Source: JAZGGS01 sp963764825 (GTDB lineage Bacteria; Bacteroidota; Ignavibacteria; Ignavibacteriales; Ignavibacteriaceae). Taken from it: DNA of 64,000 nt. Every line of letters starts with the position of its first letter. Position 1 is the stretch's first letter. Made by a program: the position numbers and the translations under genes. Shown here in pieces: positions 28,179 through 37,964 of the stretch. The notes under the pieces are model-generated. The model was not told the DNA's origin, searched no databases, and was given only the letters and a program-made list of their open reading frames with translations. The stretch is taken from positions 1-64,000 of the forward strand of contig CAVXUA010000006.1 in NCBI GenBank assembly GCA_963764825.1, written 5' to 3'.

Positions 28179-29252
28179 TTATTTCATCAAAATCATCTTC
28201 TTAGTCTCAACAAATCCTTCTGTTTTTAATTGATAGAAATAAACTCCACTTGGTAAACCAGTTGCATTCCATTCAACCTCATAAACACCGATTGGTTTTT
28301 CTGAGTTTACCAGAGTCGTAACTTCATTACCAAGTATATCGTAAACCTTCAAACTCACAAATCCAAAATCCTGGATAGAGAATTCAATTTTTGTTGAAGG
28401 ATTGAATGGGTTGGGATAGTTTTGTTTAAGAGTTAATTCATTTGGAATAAATTCCTCATCTTCTGCAGAAACAATAACTGTATCAATCAGAAAAGTTTTT
28501 AAACCCGGTATTGAAAATGGATCTATACCCAGCAAGGATAAATCAATGTGATTTGTGGGAATAATATCCTGGACTATTCCAAACTCACTGCCCACATCTG
28601 CTATCCATACTGTATCTTTTGTTGATAGTAGTTCGATTGGCGGTAATGGAGGAAATAGTGCGCTAACTTTCCAAGTAATTAAGAACTTTTTACAATCAAA
28701 TGTTCCATCACCCGTAATTATTGTTTCATCTTGGAGTCTTTCCCCTAAATATTCAAACCTTACATTGAATCCTGCAACTGTTGTATCAACGCTAAGAAGA
28801 TTATATTCATCATTTATTGTTGCTGAGAATCTGTAAAGTGAGTACCATGCTTCAAGTGAGCGAAAAAAGTCTAAAAAACCAAAATTCGGATCGACACCCA
28901 TTGTATCCAGGGATATAAGAAAATCCTCCAGCGGACGAGTCTGAAAATATTCATATCCATCCGTACCATCAAAATGGAAGAATAGTGAATCCAGATAAGG
29001 CAGGATACCTACTGAATCTATCGGGGTATTTTTAGTGAGAAAAATATTCGCAAGCTTACCTTTATAGTCAATTACTTCTGTAAACAAATTTCTTTTATAA
29101 AACATTTCCGAAATTAGTGGTTCATTAAGAGAATCGAGCGGTGTTACTTCATAAGTAAATTGAGTTGCCGGCTGGAAGTAACCATTTCCTTGCTGAGAAT
29201 ATACCAACGCTGAACTTACAACTAAACAGCTGATTAATAAAAACGTTTTCAT
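28179..29252 (-). CDS. T9SS-secreted protein, paralogue of the 24407 protein
   Basis: A 357-residue protein with a signal peptide (TFLLISCLVVSSALVYSQ), a domain of about 250 residues and a complete T9SS tail (LTLKQNYPNPFNPSTKIEFS; LKVYDILGNEVTTLVNSE). Its domain is a tandem paralogue of the 24407 protein, with shared blocks such as 'LPYLDSLFFHFDGTDGYEYF' and 'CKKF'. The tail is a different sub-type from the one at 24407 in its first half (FVSLKVYDILGNEV versus YATLKIYNAIGEEV) but the last 30 codons are nearly identical DNA. It lies directly downstream of the TonB receptor. Confidence 0.7.
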   Translation of the reverse strand: MKTFLLISCLVVSSALVYSQQGNGYFQPATQFTYEVTPLDSLNEPLISEMFYKRNLFTEVIDYKGKLANIFLTKNTPIDSVGILPYLDSLFFHFDGTDGYEYFQTRPLEDFLISLDTMGVDPNFGFLDFFRSLEAWYSLYRFSATINDEYNLLSVDTTVAGFNVRFEYLGERLQDETIITGDGTFDCKKFLITWKVSALFPPLPPIELLSTKDTVWIADVGSEFGIVQDIIPTNHIDLSLLGIDPFSIPGLKTFLIDTVIVSAEDEEFIPNELTLKQNYPNPFNPSTKIEFSIQDFGFVSLKVYDILGNEVTTLVNSEKPIGVYEVEWNATGLPSGVYFYQLKTEGFVETKKMILMK

Positions 29253-29316
29253 TTTGAACCTCCAAGTTTCTGTTGAAAAATTTATTATTGTCTTAATGAA
29301 TCATATCTATAATCTT

Positions 29317-31509
29317 TTAATCAATCACCCAATTAAATCCCAGTGAATAGTTTCTTATCGGACTTAAATTTCCTATTAATTCTATAAAATTGTAATTAGT
29401 TAAATTTTTGATGTTTAAATAAATATCTAACGGCAAACCTATTTCTCGAAAATTGTATGATAAACTTAAATCAGTTGAATAAACAGGTACACGAAGTTCT
29501 CCATCACTAATAATTCCTAAATCAACCAGTTCATTATCGATCTCTTCAATTTCGCTCCAGTAACGGAAGTTGATACCTAAATCAAAATTCCATTTTTCCC
29601 AATCAATACCAGAATATAAGGTGTGACGCGGACGATATTTGAGAGCAATATTATTTTCCAAATCTCTTGCCCATAGGTATGTATATCCAATTGTAAAGCT
29701 CATTTCATCAGGAATTATTTTTATCAGAGTAAATGCTTCATATCCTTGGATTCTTGCCCTTACAACATTATCAAACCTTACATTATTATCTGTTGGATCA
29801 AAGCTTGGCTCAATCATATCATAATATTCATTATGGAAAACAGCAAAATCAACATTTAGCTGTTTGATAACTTCATAATTAATACCAAGTTCTGAAGTTA
29901 GATTTGTTTCCGACTGAAGATTAGGATTTGGTTTTATCCTTATTCCACTTGTAGAAGTTGTTGTAAATGCTTCGGCTAAAGATGGTGCTCTGAATCCTGT
30001 GCCCACAGATGATCGAAGTATTACGTTGTCAGTTAATTTATAATTTAAACCCAATTTTGGAGATAACGCACTTGAGCCATCCAAAGTATCTAATTTTGTA
30101 TAATCATATCTTAATCCAAGCGAGATAAAAAGAGAAAACTCAAAATTCATATCGAAAAGCGCATATGCACCGTAGCTATGAGAATTAGGATTACCAAATA
30201 TGGTTGAGTTTACATTAGATGTAATTCCTTCAATTCCTGTTACTAAAATTATTTTGTTCGTTAAACTTGTATTAACCTGAATTTCTCCCCGAAATAGGTT
30301 TGAAGTTGATTCATTCATTGGTGTGTAGTTATCTTCCCAATCATTCAGGTAATAACTTGCATTTATCCTGTAAAAAACTTTTGTACCAATAACGCTTTTA
30401 TAAACTAATCCAAACAGGTATCTATTGGTTTCTACTTTTTCACCAATTGAATTATCCGGCGGTACTAAAGTATTGCGTGAATCTTTCCAGTAGATAAAAC
30501 TTTCTGCTCGTTTATTAAGTGTATTCGCAATAAGGGTTAGCGAAGAAGTTGGTGTAAAACTGTAAAGTGTTTTGAGAAAACCAACAAACTTTTTAGAATA
30601 GTCATTTTTCTTATAACTGTAACTTTCAAGTCTTGATAATGAAATATTAATTCCTAATTTGCCAAAAGTATTTGAGTGAGCAAGTGTTAAACCATTAAAC
30701 GGGCGCATTTCGCCAGACCAATCCCATGCATTATAATATGGTTTATCATACAATCCTGCAAAACCATTAATAGTAGTTGTGGGACGTGCATTTATGTTTC
30801 GTGATAGAGCGTTAACTACACCACCGATTGCTGATGAACCGTAAAGCGAACTAGCTGCTCCTTTTATTATTTCAATCCGCTGCAATTCTGTAACAGGAAT
30901 GGCTTCCCAGATAGTTTCGCCAGTATCTCCCGTGTAAAACGGTAAACCATCAAGAGCTAACAAAACCCTCGAACCTGTACCGCGGCTGTATCCGCTTGAA
31001 CCCCGAATACTTATTTGATCATCAACCATATTGATGCCGGGTACATATCTTAAGGCATCTTCCATATCAGAAAAATTTCTTTTCAAAAATTCCGTGCCGT
31101 CGATTATATCTGCACTTACAGGTAATTCAGATTTCTTTTGCTCATACTTTGAGGAGGTCACTATAACTTCATCCGATTCAATTACTTCTTCCCTAAGTAC
31201 AATGCTTATTAACACAGAATTGTTATTAATGATTATACCTTCTTTGCTTACAGATTGATAACCAATTGCAGAAAACTTTATAGTATAAGTACCGTTTGTG
31301 AGATTTGTGATTTCATACTTACCATTTTCATCAGAAGCATCGCCAAAAGTAGTACCCGGTATTGCCACATTAATATATTGTAAGGGTTTATTAAGTGTAT
31401 CAGTAATACTTCCACTGATACTGTTATTTTGTGCAAAGCAATATGATTGCAGTACGATAATTAGTGCTATTGTTACCACACACTTAAATGAGGATATATT
31501 TTTATTCAT
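29317..31509 (-). CDS. TonB-dependent outer-membrane receptor
   Basis: About 730 residues from the ATG at 31509, chosen because AGGAGG lies eight bases upstream and a signal peptide follows (CVVTIALIIVLQSYCFAQ). Domains: a carboxypeptidase-regulatory-like beta domain (about 28-105; SISGSITDTLNKPLQYINVA), the plug (about 110-230; ADIIDGTEFLKRNFSDMEDA, RVLLALDGLPFYTG, GAASSLYGSSAIGGVVNA) and a 22-strand barrel ending YSLGFNWVID. The substrate cannot be told from sequence; the extra N-terminal domain is of the type common in Bacteroidota receptors. It begins 2 bases after the stop of the lipoprotein at 31511, so the two are co-translated. Confidence 0.88.
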   Translation of the reverse strand: MNKNISSFKCVVTIALIIVLQSYCFAQNNSISGSITDTLNKPLQYINVAIPGTTFGDASDENGKYEITNLTNGTYTIKFSAIGYQSVSKEGIIINNNSVLISIVLREEVIESDEVIVTSSKYEQKKSELPVSADIIDGTEFLKRNFSDMEDALRYVPGINMVDDQISIRGSSGYSRGTGSRVLLALDGLPFYTGDTGETIWEAIPVTELQRIEIIKGAASSLYGSSAIGGVVNALSRNINARPTTTINGFAGLYDKPYYNAWDWSGEMRPFNGLTLAHSNTFGKLGINISLSRLESYSYKKNDYSKKFVGFLKTLYSFTPTSSLTLIANTLNKRAESFIYWKDSRNTLVPPDNSIGEKVETNRYLFGLVYKSVIGTKVFYRINASYYLNDWEDNYTPMNESTSNLFRGEIQVNTSLTNKIILVTGIEGITSNVNSTIFGNPNSHSYGAYALFDMNFEFSLFISLGLRYDYTKLDTLDGSSALSPKLGLNYKLTDNVILRSSVGTGFRAPSLAEAFTTTSTSGIRIKPNPNLQSETNLTSELGINYEVIKQLNVDFAVFHNEYYDMIEPSFDPTDNNVRFDNVVRARIQGYEAFTLIKIIPDEMSFTIGYTYLWARDLENNIALKYRPRHTLYSGIDWEKWNFDLGINFRYWSEIEEIDNELVDLGIISDGELRVPVYSTDLSLSYNFREIGLPLDIYLNIKNLTNYNFIELIGNLSPIRNYSLGFNWVID

Positions 31510-31510
31510 T

Positions 31511-32050
31511 TTAATTTCCTCCTGGTGGTTGAGGTGGGGGATTATCGAAATCGCAGTAAATATTAATATCTTCAACATATGCGTTTTCTGGGATGGTTAA
31601 TATTCCAGGCTTTGTTGTATCTCCATTTGCGTAGTAGACTCCTGTTACAAACCAATCTCTCCTGGCTAGCGATAATATTTCAGTTGATTGCTGCGCAATA
31701 CCAACATAGTGGTAAATGCTTGGTGGTGGATCAAATTGTACAAGAGGAATTATTGCAGAATCCAAAGAGCTGTATCGATATGCTTGTATATTAAGCGGCA
31801 ACTCAAAACTTAAGTAACCGATATTAGATAAAACAAAATCATCAACACTTAATAGCGGATCTTTAAAAGCCACAAGAATCACTCTCTTAATACTATCTGG
31901 CCAAACCCCATAGAAAATTATATTTCCACCAAACCCAAATTGCCGTATTTGAACATCTTTTGGTGCTATTCCATTTTCAGCATCACAGCTTACTATTAAT
32001 GTGAAGGAAGCTATAACTAGAAAGGTCATTAAATAATTTTTTATTCTCAT
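31511..32050 (-). CDS. Lipoprotein paired with the TonB receptor
   Basis: About 179 residues from the ATG at 32050 (GAGG eight bases before), with lipobox TLIVSCDAEN (Cys 21). The mature domain is beta-rich (FGGNIIFYGVWPDSIKRVIL; GYLSFELPLNIQAYRYSSL) and ends in a Pro-rich tail (NPPPQPPGGN). It holds the place of a SusD-like partner but is far too short and has none of its features. A surface-exposed ligand-binding lipoprotein helping the receptor is the likely role, inferred from the tight gene pair. Confidence 0.6.
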   Translation of the reverse strand: MRIKNYLMTFLVIASFTLIVSCDAENGIAPKDVQIRQFGFGGNIIFYGVWPDSIKRVILVAFKDPLLSVDDFVLSNIGYLSFELPLNIQAYRYSSLDSAIIPLVQFDPPPSIYHYVGIAQQSTEILSLARRDWFVTGVYYANGDTTKPGILTIPENAYVEDINIYCDFDNPPPQPPGGN

Positions 32051-32249
32051 TATTATTTCCTCAACAAATTTTAGATTTTTAGCAAATTTTGTTTCATAAT
32101 AAAAATAATCTTTATATTCATTTAACATTTTGTAAGAGCGTCTAAAATTCACAATACAGAATAATCAAAGAGTGCAGCTATTTCTACTAATTATGTTTCA
32201 AAATCCATTACTGAGGTTACATCCTTATAAAATGAAGCCAATTCCTAAT

Positions 32250-35200
32250 TTAACTTTCAGTATTATTTTTGAATTCGGTAGGTGAAACCCCAAATTGAGT
32301 ACGAAATGCTTTTGCAAAATTAGCCGGATTATTAAAACCAACCTCTAATGCAATTTCAGATATATTTCCAAAATTACTTTTTATAAGTTTCGCTGCTTTA
32401 GTTAGTCTTACAATCCTTATAAAATCTCCAGGTGGATGGCCTATTAAAGCCACAAGCTTTCTGTGCAATTGAACCCGGCTGAGTGCTATTTCATTCGCAA
32501 AAACATCAACATTGAAATTTTCATCAGAGATATGTTTTTGAATTATTTCGAGTGCTTTATTTAAAAATTTCTTATCTGTTGAAACAGCATCTATTTCAGA
32601 AATATCAAATAATTGTTTCTTTTGGTAATGCTCAATTATTTTTATTCTTTGTTCTATAAGATTTTTCACTCTAACCTGTAGTTCCTTTGCATCAAATGGT
32701 TTCATTATGAAATCATCGGCACCTGTTTCCAAACCTTTAATTTTATCTTTATCTGTAGCTTTTGCAGTTAGTAAAACAACAGGAATGTGACTGGTCCTCT
32801 CATCATTTTTCACTTTATCACATAATTCGAACCCATCCATTTTCGGCATCATTACATCACTTACAATTAAATCAGGTATTTGTTCGAATGCTTTATTCAA
32901 CCCATCTTCACCATTAGTTGATTCCATTATCCTGTAATCTTTATCAAGGTGTCCCTTTACATAATTTCTAACATCGGTATTGTCATCAATTATAAGTAGA
33001 AGTGGTTTATCGTTTTCAATAATTGCATTAACATCTAATTTATCTTCATCTGTATCATCATCCTGAATCAGTTCAGCTGTTTGAGATATCATCTTATCTT
33101 TATCAAGTTCACGCTGCTCTTCACATATCTCATCCTGTTTCAAATGATTCGTGCCCAGCGGAAGCTTGACAATAAAAGTTGTTCCCTTTCCCTCATCACT
33201 TTCAACTTCTATTTTTCCTTTGTGCAGTTCTACAAGTTCCTTTGTTAATGCTAAGCCGATTCCTGTCCCTTCATGCTCCCTTGTATGAGTGCTATCAACC
33301 TGGTAAAATCTATCGAAGATATTTTTCAATCTCTCTTTTGAAATTCCAATTCCTTCATCAGAAATAAGTATCTCTGCATTTCCTTCACCACACGAAATTA
33401 TTACATCAATTCTTTTACCTTTTTCTGTGAACTTAAATGCATTAGAGAGAATGTTGATAATTATCTTTTCAACTTTTTCAACATCTATGTAAGCTTTTAT
33501 AATTTCTTTTTCAGAGTTAAACTTTAATGTTATATTTTTTCGTTCAGCCAGTGATGCAAATGAAAGCACTAATCCTTTAAGAATGGGAACAATATCTTCT
33601 TCACAAGTTATCAGAGTCATCTTGCCTGCTTCCAATTTTGATAAATCCATTAACTGGTTTACCAATCCACACAATCTATCTGCATTTTTACGAACAGTTA
33701 TCAGGTCATCTTTTTTACTTTTATTCTCCTCTGTATTGATAAGTTCCTTTACGGGTCCTAAGATTTAATGTAAGCGGTGTTCTGAATTCGTGTGAGATAT
33801 TTGCAAAGAAGGTGGATTTCATTTCATCAACCTCATGTAATTTCTTTGCTTCAAACCTGCTCATTTCAATTTCGTGTCTCAGGCGGATTCTTCTCATCTG
33901 TAATGCCCAAAGTACTAATGATGATCCTATGAATAGGAATGCATAAAGCAAGTAAGCCCAAATAGTTCGCCACCAGGGAGGATGTATATTAATTATAATT
34001 GAAGCAAATGCTTCATTCCAGTTACCGTTAATTACATCCCTATTAACCTTTAACATATATTCATCGGAATTAATTTTCATTGATGCCAATGCTTTATTCA
34101 TGTTACCGCTAATATTATCCCTCTTAACCTTAAATATATATTCACCGGGATCCAGATTTGTATAAGTAGCATATCGTCTCGATGCATCGGTATGATTCCA
34201 TTGCTTATCAAATCCTTCCATCATATATAAATAATTTATTTTTTCAGGTATGTGAAAATCGAGTGATGCAAATTCAAATGATATAACATAATCTTCATAT
34301 GTTAAATCAATCTGTTTCGTCTCACATATTGATTGAGAAAGGATAGAACGGTTATTCAAATAATCGGTTCCGATAGGTACTGATTGGTTGAATAGTTTAA
34401 AGTCTGTAATCACCATTGGGGAGACATAAGCAAAATCTTTTATACTATCAGGATGAAATTTATTTAAGCCCTTTATTCCGCCAAAATACATTTCCCCATT
34501 TTTACTTTTATGAACTCCCAAACCGAACTCATTACCCAGAAGCCCATCCCTCACATCAAAATGAGTAAAGGATTCTTTAACAGGATCAAATTTATGTAAT
34601 CCTTTTATAGTGCTTAACCATAGATTGTTGGCAGAATCTTCCAAGATTCCGAGAACAACGTTATTTAATAAACCATTGGTCTCATTATAGTGTATGAAAA
34701 CTTTATTCTCTCTATCAAATTTATTTAATCCACCACCATAAGTGCCAATCCATAAATTTCCTGAATTATCCTCATAAATTGATGGTACCCCGTTATCACT
34801 TAGAGAATTAGGATCATCAGGATTGTTCTTATAATGAACAAATGAAACTTCTAAGTTGGTATTTACAGTTTCTTCAGGATTGGTAACTATTTGTAGTTTA
34901 TTTAAAACCACCTCCCCAGGTTCCTACCCAGAGTATACCTTTTTTATCTTCAAGGATTGACCAAACTCTATCTTCACTTAAGCTAGCAGGATCATCGGGG
35001 ATATGTCTGTAATGTTGAAAGATGGGTGATGAATTTTTATTTTCTGGAGAGTTCGGTATGAACCGGTTTAACCCGCCACCTAAAGTTCCAAGCCAGAGAT
35101 TGCCGGCTTTATCTTCAAGTATTGAGTAAACTCTATTATCGCTTAAACTATTTGGATCATCAGGGTTGTTTTTATAATAAGTAAAGGGTGGGGGAGATTT

Positions 35201-36649
35201 GTTTTTATTAATATTGGAAATGTATTCAGCATTAAGTTTATTTAATCCTCCGTATGTGCCAATCCATAAGTTACCTGCTTTATCTTGATAAATAGAAAAA
35301 ACTTCATCATTGCTTAAGCTGTTTGGGTTATCAGGATTGTGTTTAAATTTAATAAAACTATCATCTATTGAATTATATAAATTTAATCCTCCGCCTCCTG
35401 TTCCAATCCAGAGGTTTCCTTCATTGTCTTCCAATATTGATGAAACATCACCATCACTCAAACTTCTTGCATTGCTTGGATCATAGCTATAATAATTGAA
35501 TTGTTTTTTTTGAACATCAAGTTTGTTCAATTCAGCGTTTGTACCAATCCATAGTATTCCTGATTTATCTTCTAGGATTGACCAGACTCTATCATCACTT
35601 AAGCTTTGGCTGTCATTTGGATCGTGTTTAAAATGAAGAAATTTAACATCTTCATTTCCGATATAAAATTTAGATTGAGAGAGAACATTATCTATGAATT
35701 CATTTTTAAGTGAAAGTTTATTTAACCCTCCACCATCAGTTCCTATCCATATATCTCCCCAGATATCCTGATATAATGATAAAATCCCATTACTGGAAAT
35801 GGAATGACTATTAGAAGGATCAGTTTTAAAATGATAAAATACAATTTTTTTATTTGGAGATTTATTATCTGGTGGAGCAAACGAGTTTAATCCACCTTCC
35901 AGTGTTCCCACCCATATTATGCCTGATCTATCTTGAATAATAGAAGAAATTATATTATTACTTATTGATAGTGGATTGCTGATTTCGTTTTTGAAACTAT
36001 CAAATTTTTCCTTTTCTTTATTGAACCTATTTAAACCACCGCCATATGTACCAATCCATAATATCCCTGATTTATCTTCATAAATTGAAACTATTTCATT
36101 ACTGCTAATACTGTTTATATTTTTTTGATCATGTTTGTAATGAGTAAATAAATCTTTCTCAATATCAAATTTGTTTAATCCTCCTCCATAAGTGCCAACC
36201 CATAAATATCCCGCTTTGTCTTGAATAATTGAAGTAACAATATCAGCACTCAGACTATTCGGATTATCAAGACTATACTTATAGCGTTTAAATTTTTCTT
36301 GTTTTCTGTCATATTTGTTTAAGCCCCCTCCATAAGTGCCTATCCATATATTACCATTATTATCTTCGCAGATAGAAAAAATTCCATTATTACTTAAACT
36401 TGTGGAATCACCAGGAATGTTTTTGAAAATTTTGAATTGATAACCGTCATATCTGTTTAATCCATCAAATGTACCGAACCACAAAAATCCGCGGCTGTCT
36501 TGAAAAATGCGTACGATGGAATTTTGTGAGAGACCTTGTTCAGTTGAAAACTTTTCGAAGCCAGTATTATTTTGTGAAAACGAAAGGGAGGTGAAGAAAA
36601 AAAATACCAATAGCTTTTTACAAATATCTAAGATTAATTTAGCCGTCAT
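32250..36649 (-). CDS. Hybrid two-component system regulator, propeller sensor to AraC output (two frameshifts)
   Basis: About 1,466 residues in one protein: signal-anchor (ICKKLLVFFFFTSLSFSQ), a two-blade-set beta-propeller of about 14 repeats ('SILEDKAGNLWIGT..GGLN', residues about 30-640), a Y_Y_Y domain, a transmembrane helix (WAYLLYAFLFIGSSLVLWAL), HisKA (FFANISHEFRTPLTL), HATPase (DEGIGISKERLKNIFDRFYQ; GTGIGLALTKELV), a receiver (LIVSDVMMPKMDG, phospho-acceptor Asp) and an AraC helix-turn-helix (RVQLHRKLVALIGHPPGDFI; NPANFAKAFRTQFGVSPTEF). This is the HTCS type that senses periplasmic ligands and activates nearby envelope operons. Frame changes near 34905 and 33765 join cleanly, so they are likely errors. 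The ATG at 36649 gives the better signal sequence; a GTG at 36661 is in frame. The shared TGTCATG element lies 56 bases upstream. Confidence 0.88.
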
Positions 36650-36704
36650 AATTAGAGCCACAAATGAAATCCATCAAATTTTGTCTTTTGTTCTTAATGT
36701 CATC

Positions 36705-36758
36705 TACATAATAATTGATAAAAAGGATAGAGTTGTCATGAAAATGTCATGCTTTTGT
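36705..36758 (-). promoter_or_regulatory. Conserved upstream element with TGTCATG direct repeat (copy B)
   Basis: TGTCATG at 36734-36740 and 36745-36751 has the same 11-base period as at 26071/26082, in an alignment of about 55 bases with a single-base slip. Upstream of the hybrid kinase gene it could be an autoregulatory site, and copy A a target site of the same AraC-type output domain. Only these two copies were found by eye. The rest of 36760-37190 is AT-rich with no gene. Confidence 0.6.
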
Positions 36759-37192
36759 CAATCTTTTGTAAAGTTAGCCAGATTCCTTAAATAAATTCAA
36801 GGATCTACGCCTTGGGGGAAGCACAATATTCTGGAAAGAATTAAGAGTAACGATATTCCCATACGTTTCTCTCAAGGTGTAGTCTCAACTCTGAATAACA
36901 GTAAATAATTAATCAGAGTCAAATATTTATCAAAAGATGCTAATACTATTAGTTAAAGTCAAGAAAAATATACTTAACGATTAGCAAGTAACTTTATTCT
37001 ATTCTAATTCAGTAGCCGCTCTAATTTCTATTCTAAGCAAAAAATCATCAACTCAACTAAGGATTTTGAGGGGAACTATGATAGGTTGTAAGAAGGATTG
37101 GATAAATTATTTTAATTAATCTATCTTTGCTTGTAATGTTTAATAATCAATTAAATCAATCAACAATTAATTCAATTCTCAGAGTGGATTTA

Positions 37193-37228
37193 CTCCATAC
37201 AAAGTCCAAACACACTCCATACAAAGTC
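37193..37228 (+). repeat. Direct repeat CTCCATACAAAGTC, 22-bp phase (possible integrase arm sites)
   Basis: CTCCATACAAAGTC occurs at 37193-37206 and 37215-37228, exactly 22 bases apart, and its first eight bases recur at the left island end. The 22-base phase is twice the 11-base phase seen there. It lies 65 bases inside the right att core. An arm-site function is inferred. Confidence 0.5.
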
Positions 37229-37261
37229 AGCGGGATTTTAGAGAAGCCAGAAAATAAAAAA

Positions 37262-37284
37262 CCCGAAAACTATTCATTTTCGGG
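37262..37284 (-). terminator. Intrinsic terminator after tRNA-Val
   Basis: CCCGAAAA and TTTTCGGG form a stem with a 7-base loop, and on the minus strand T6 follows directly. It starts 10 bases past the tRNA 3' end, so it ends the tRNA transcript and shields the island's right end. Confidence 0.75.
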
Positions 37285-37293
37285 ACTTTTTTG

Positions 37294-37368
37294 TGGGAGC
37301 TATAGGAGTCGAACCTATGACCTCCTGCTTGTAAGGCAGGCGCTCTAAACCAACTGAGCTAAGCTCCC
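37294..37368 (-). tRNA. tRNA-Val(UAC)
   Basis: On the minus strand it folds as a 75-base cloverleaf: acceptor GGGAGCT/AGCTCCC, D-arm GCTC with AGTTGG, anticodon stem with loop CTTACAA (anticodon TAC, reading GUA codons), and T-arm AGGTTCGACTCCT. CCA is not encoded. Its 3' half is repeated at 13958-14000, so this is the copy restored by the island's integration. Confidence 0.92.
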
Positions 37369-37390
37369 CGAAGTTCAAAATTTTAGAGCA

Positions 37391-37422
37391 CAAATATCAG
37401 ATTTTTCTATTGTAAAAACAAA
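37391..37422 (-). promoter_or_regulatory. Likely promoter of tRNA-Val
   Basis: On the minus strand TTTG (37419-37422) and GATATTTG (37391-37398) are 20 bases apart, close to the Bacteroidota -33/-7 pattern (TTTG and TAnnTTTG). The predicted start is about 15 bases before the tRNA. One mismatch in the -7 box. Confidence 0.45.
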
Positions 37423-37503
37423 TTTTGCACACTTTCTGTTGTACCTTTAAACAAACATAAGTCTGAAAAATATGACTAACGGAAATGCTTATTCTAATTT
37501 AAA

Positions 37504-37821
37504 TTAATACCGTCTTCTTCCACCACTGGGAGGACCACCTTTACGATTGCTACCTTTTCTACCACCTCTTCTGCTGTCCCGCTCGGGTCTTGCTTCGTTA
37601 ACGACAAGTTTCTTTCCTTTAAGTTCGAATGTGTTCAAGTTATCAAGAGCTTTTTTAGCCTCAACCTTTCCGGGCATTTCAACGAATCCAAAACCTTTCG
37701 ATATCTGACTAAACATATCGCGAATGATTTTGACACTGCTTACGCGACCGTATTCTGAAAACAAAGTATTAAGTTCTTCATCTTTAACATCGTGAGATAA
37801 GTTACCCACAAATATCTTCAT
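37504..37821 (-). CDS. RRM-type RNA-binding protein
   Basis: A 105-residue protein that is a single RNA-recognition motif: RNP2 KIFVGNL near the start and RNP1 KGFGFVEM at about 40-47, followed by a basic Arg/Gly tail (RRGGRKGSNRKGG). Such small RRM proteins are cold-shock-like RNA chaperones in Bacteroidota and cyanobacteria. A second RRM gene lies 143 bases upstream on the same strand; their RRMs share most residues, so they arose by duplication. Confidence 0.88.
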   Translation of the reverse strand: MKIFVGNLSHDVKDEELNTLFSEYGRVSSVKIIRDMFSQISKGFGFVEMPGKVEAKKALDNLNTFELKGKKLVVNEARPERDSRRGGRKGSNRKGGPPSGGRRRY

Positions 37822-37920
37822 TCCAACTCCCTGTTTTTTTTAATGTAAAATAGTTTCTTGTTATAATTAGCGATTTAAACCCGGAGCGGTTTTATTGCTT
37901 TTTATAAACTTGATAAAAAA

Positions 37921-37938
37921 GCCGCAAAAAATTGCGGC
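37921..37938 (-). terminator. Intrinsic terminator after the 37965 RRM gene
   Basis: GCCGCAA and TTGCGGC form a 7-bp GC-rich stem around AAAA; T6 follows on the minus strand. It is 26 bases past the stop of the gene at 37965, so the two RRM genes are separate transcription units. Confidence 0.8.
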
Positions 37939-37964
37939 ATAAATAAGGTGAAATTAAGTAAAAT

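Larger units (their letters stand above)
13958..37298. mobile_element. Integrated genomic island at tRNA-Val
   Basis: The left limit is a 43-base copy of the 3' half of tRNA-Val (13958-14000) and the right limit is the intact gene (37294-37368), both in the same orientation. Thirty-six bases (from CTATAGGAG to CTTGTAAG) are identical. A tyrosine-integrase start lies 90 bases inside the left copy. This is the arrangement left by site-specific integration into a tRNA 3' half, where the element supplies a new 3' end and the old one is displaced to the far side. The cargo is one-directional: T9SS-secreted proteins, GCY lipoproteins, barrels, a TonB receptor and a hybrid sensor kinase. There are no replication, conjugation or phage structural genes, and the integrase is truncated, so the element now appears immobile. 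Confidence 0.72.

Noticed and set aside
37127..37348. Plus-strand frame reading through the terminator and tRNA-Val.
   Set aside because: It overlaps the tRNA on the opposite strand and has no protein-like features; it is a chance frame.
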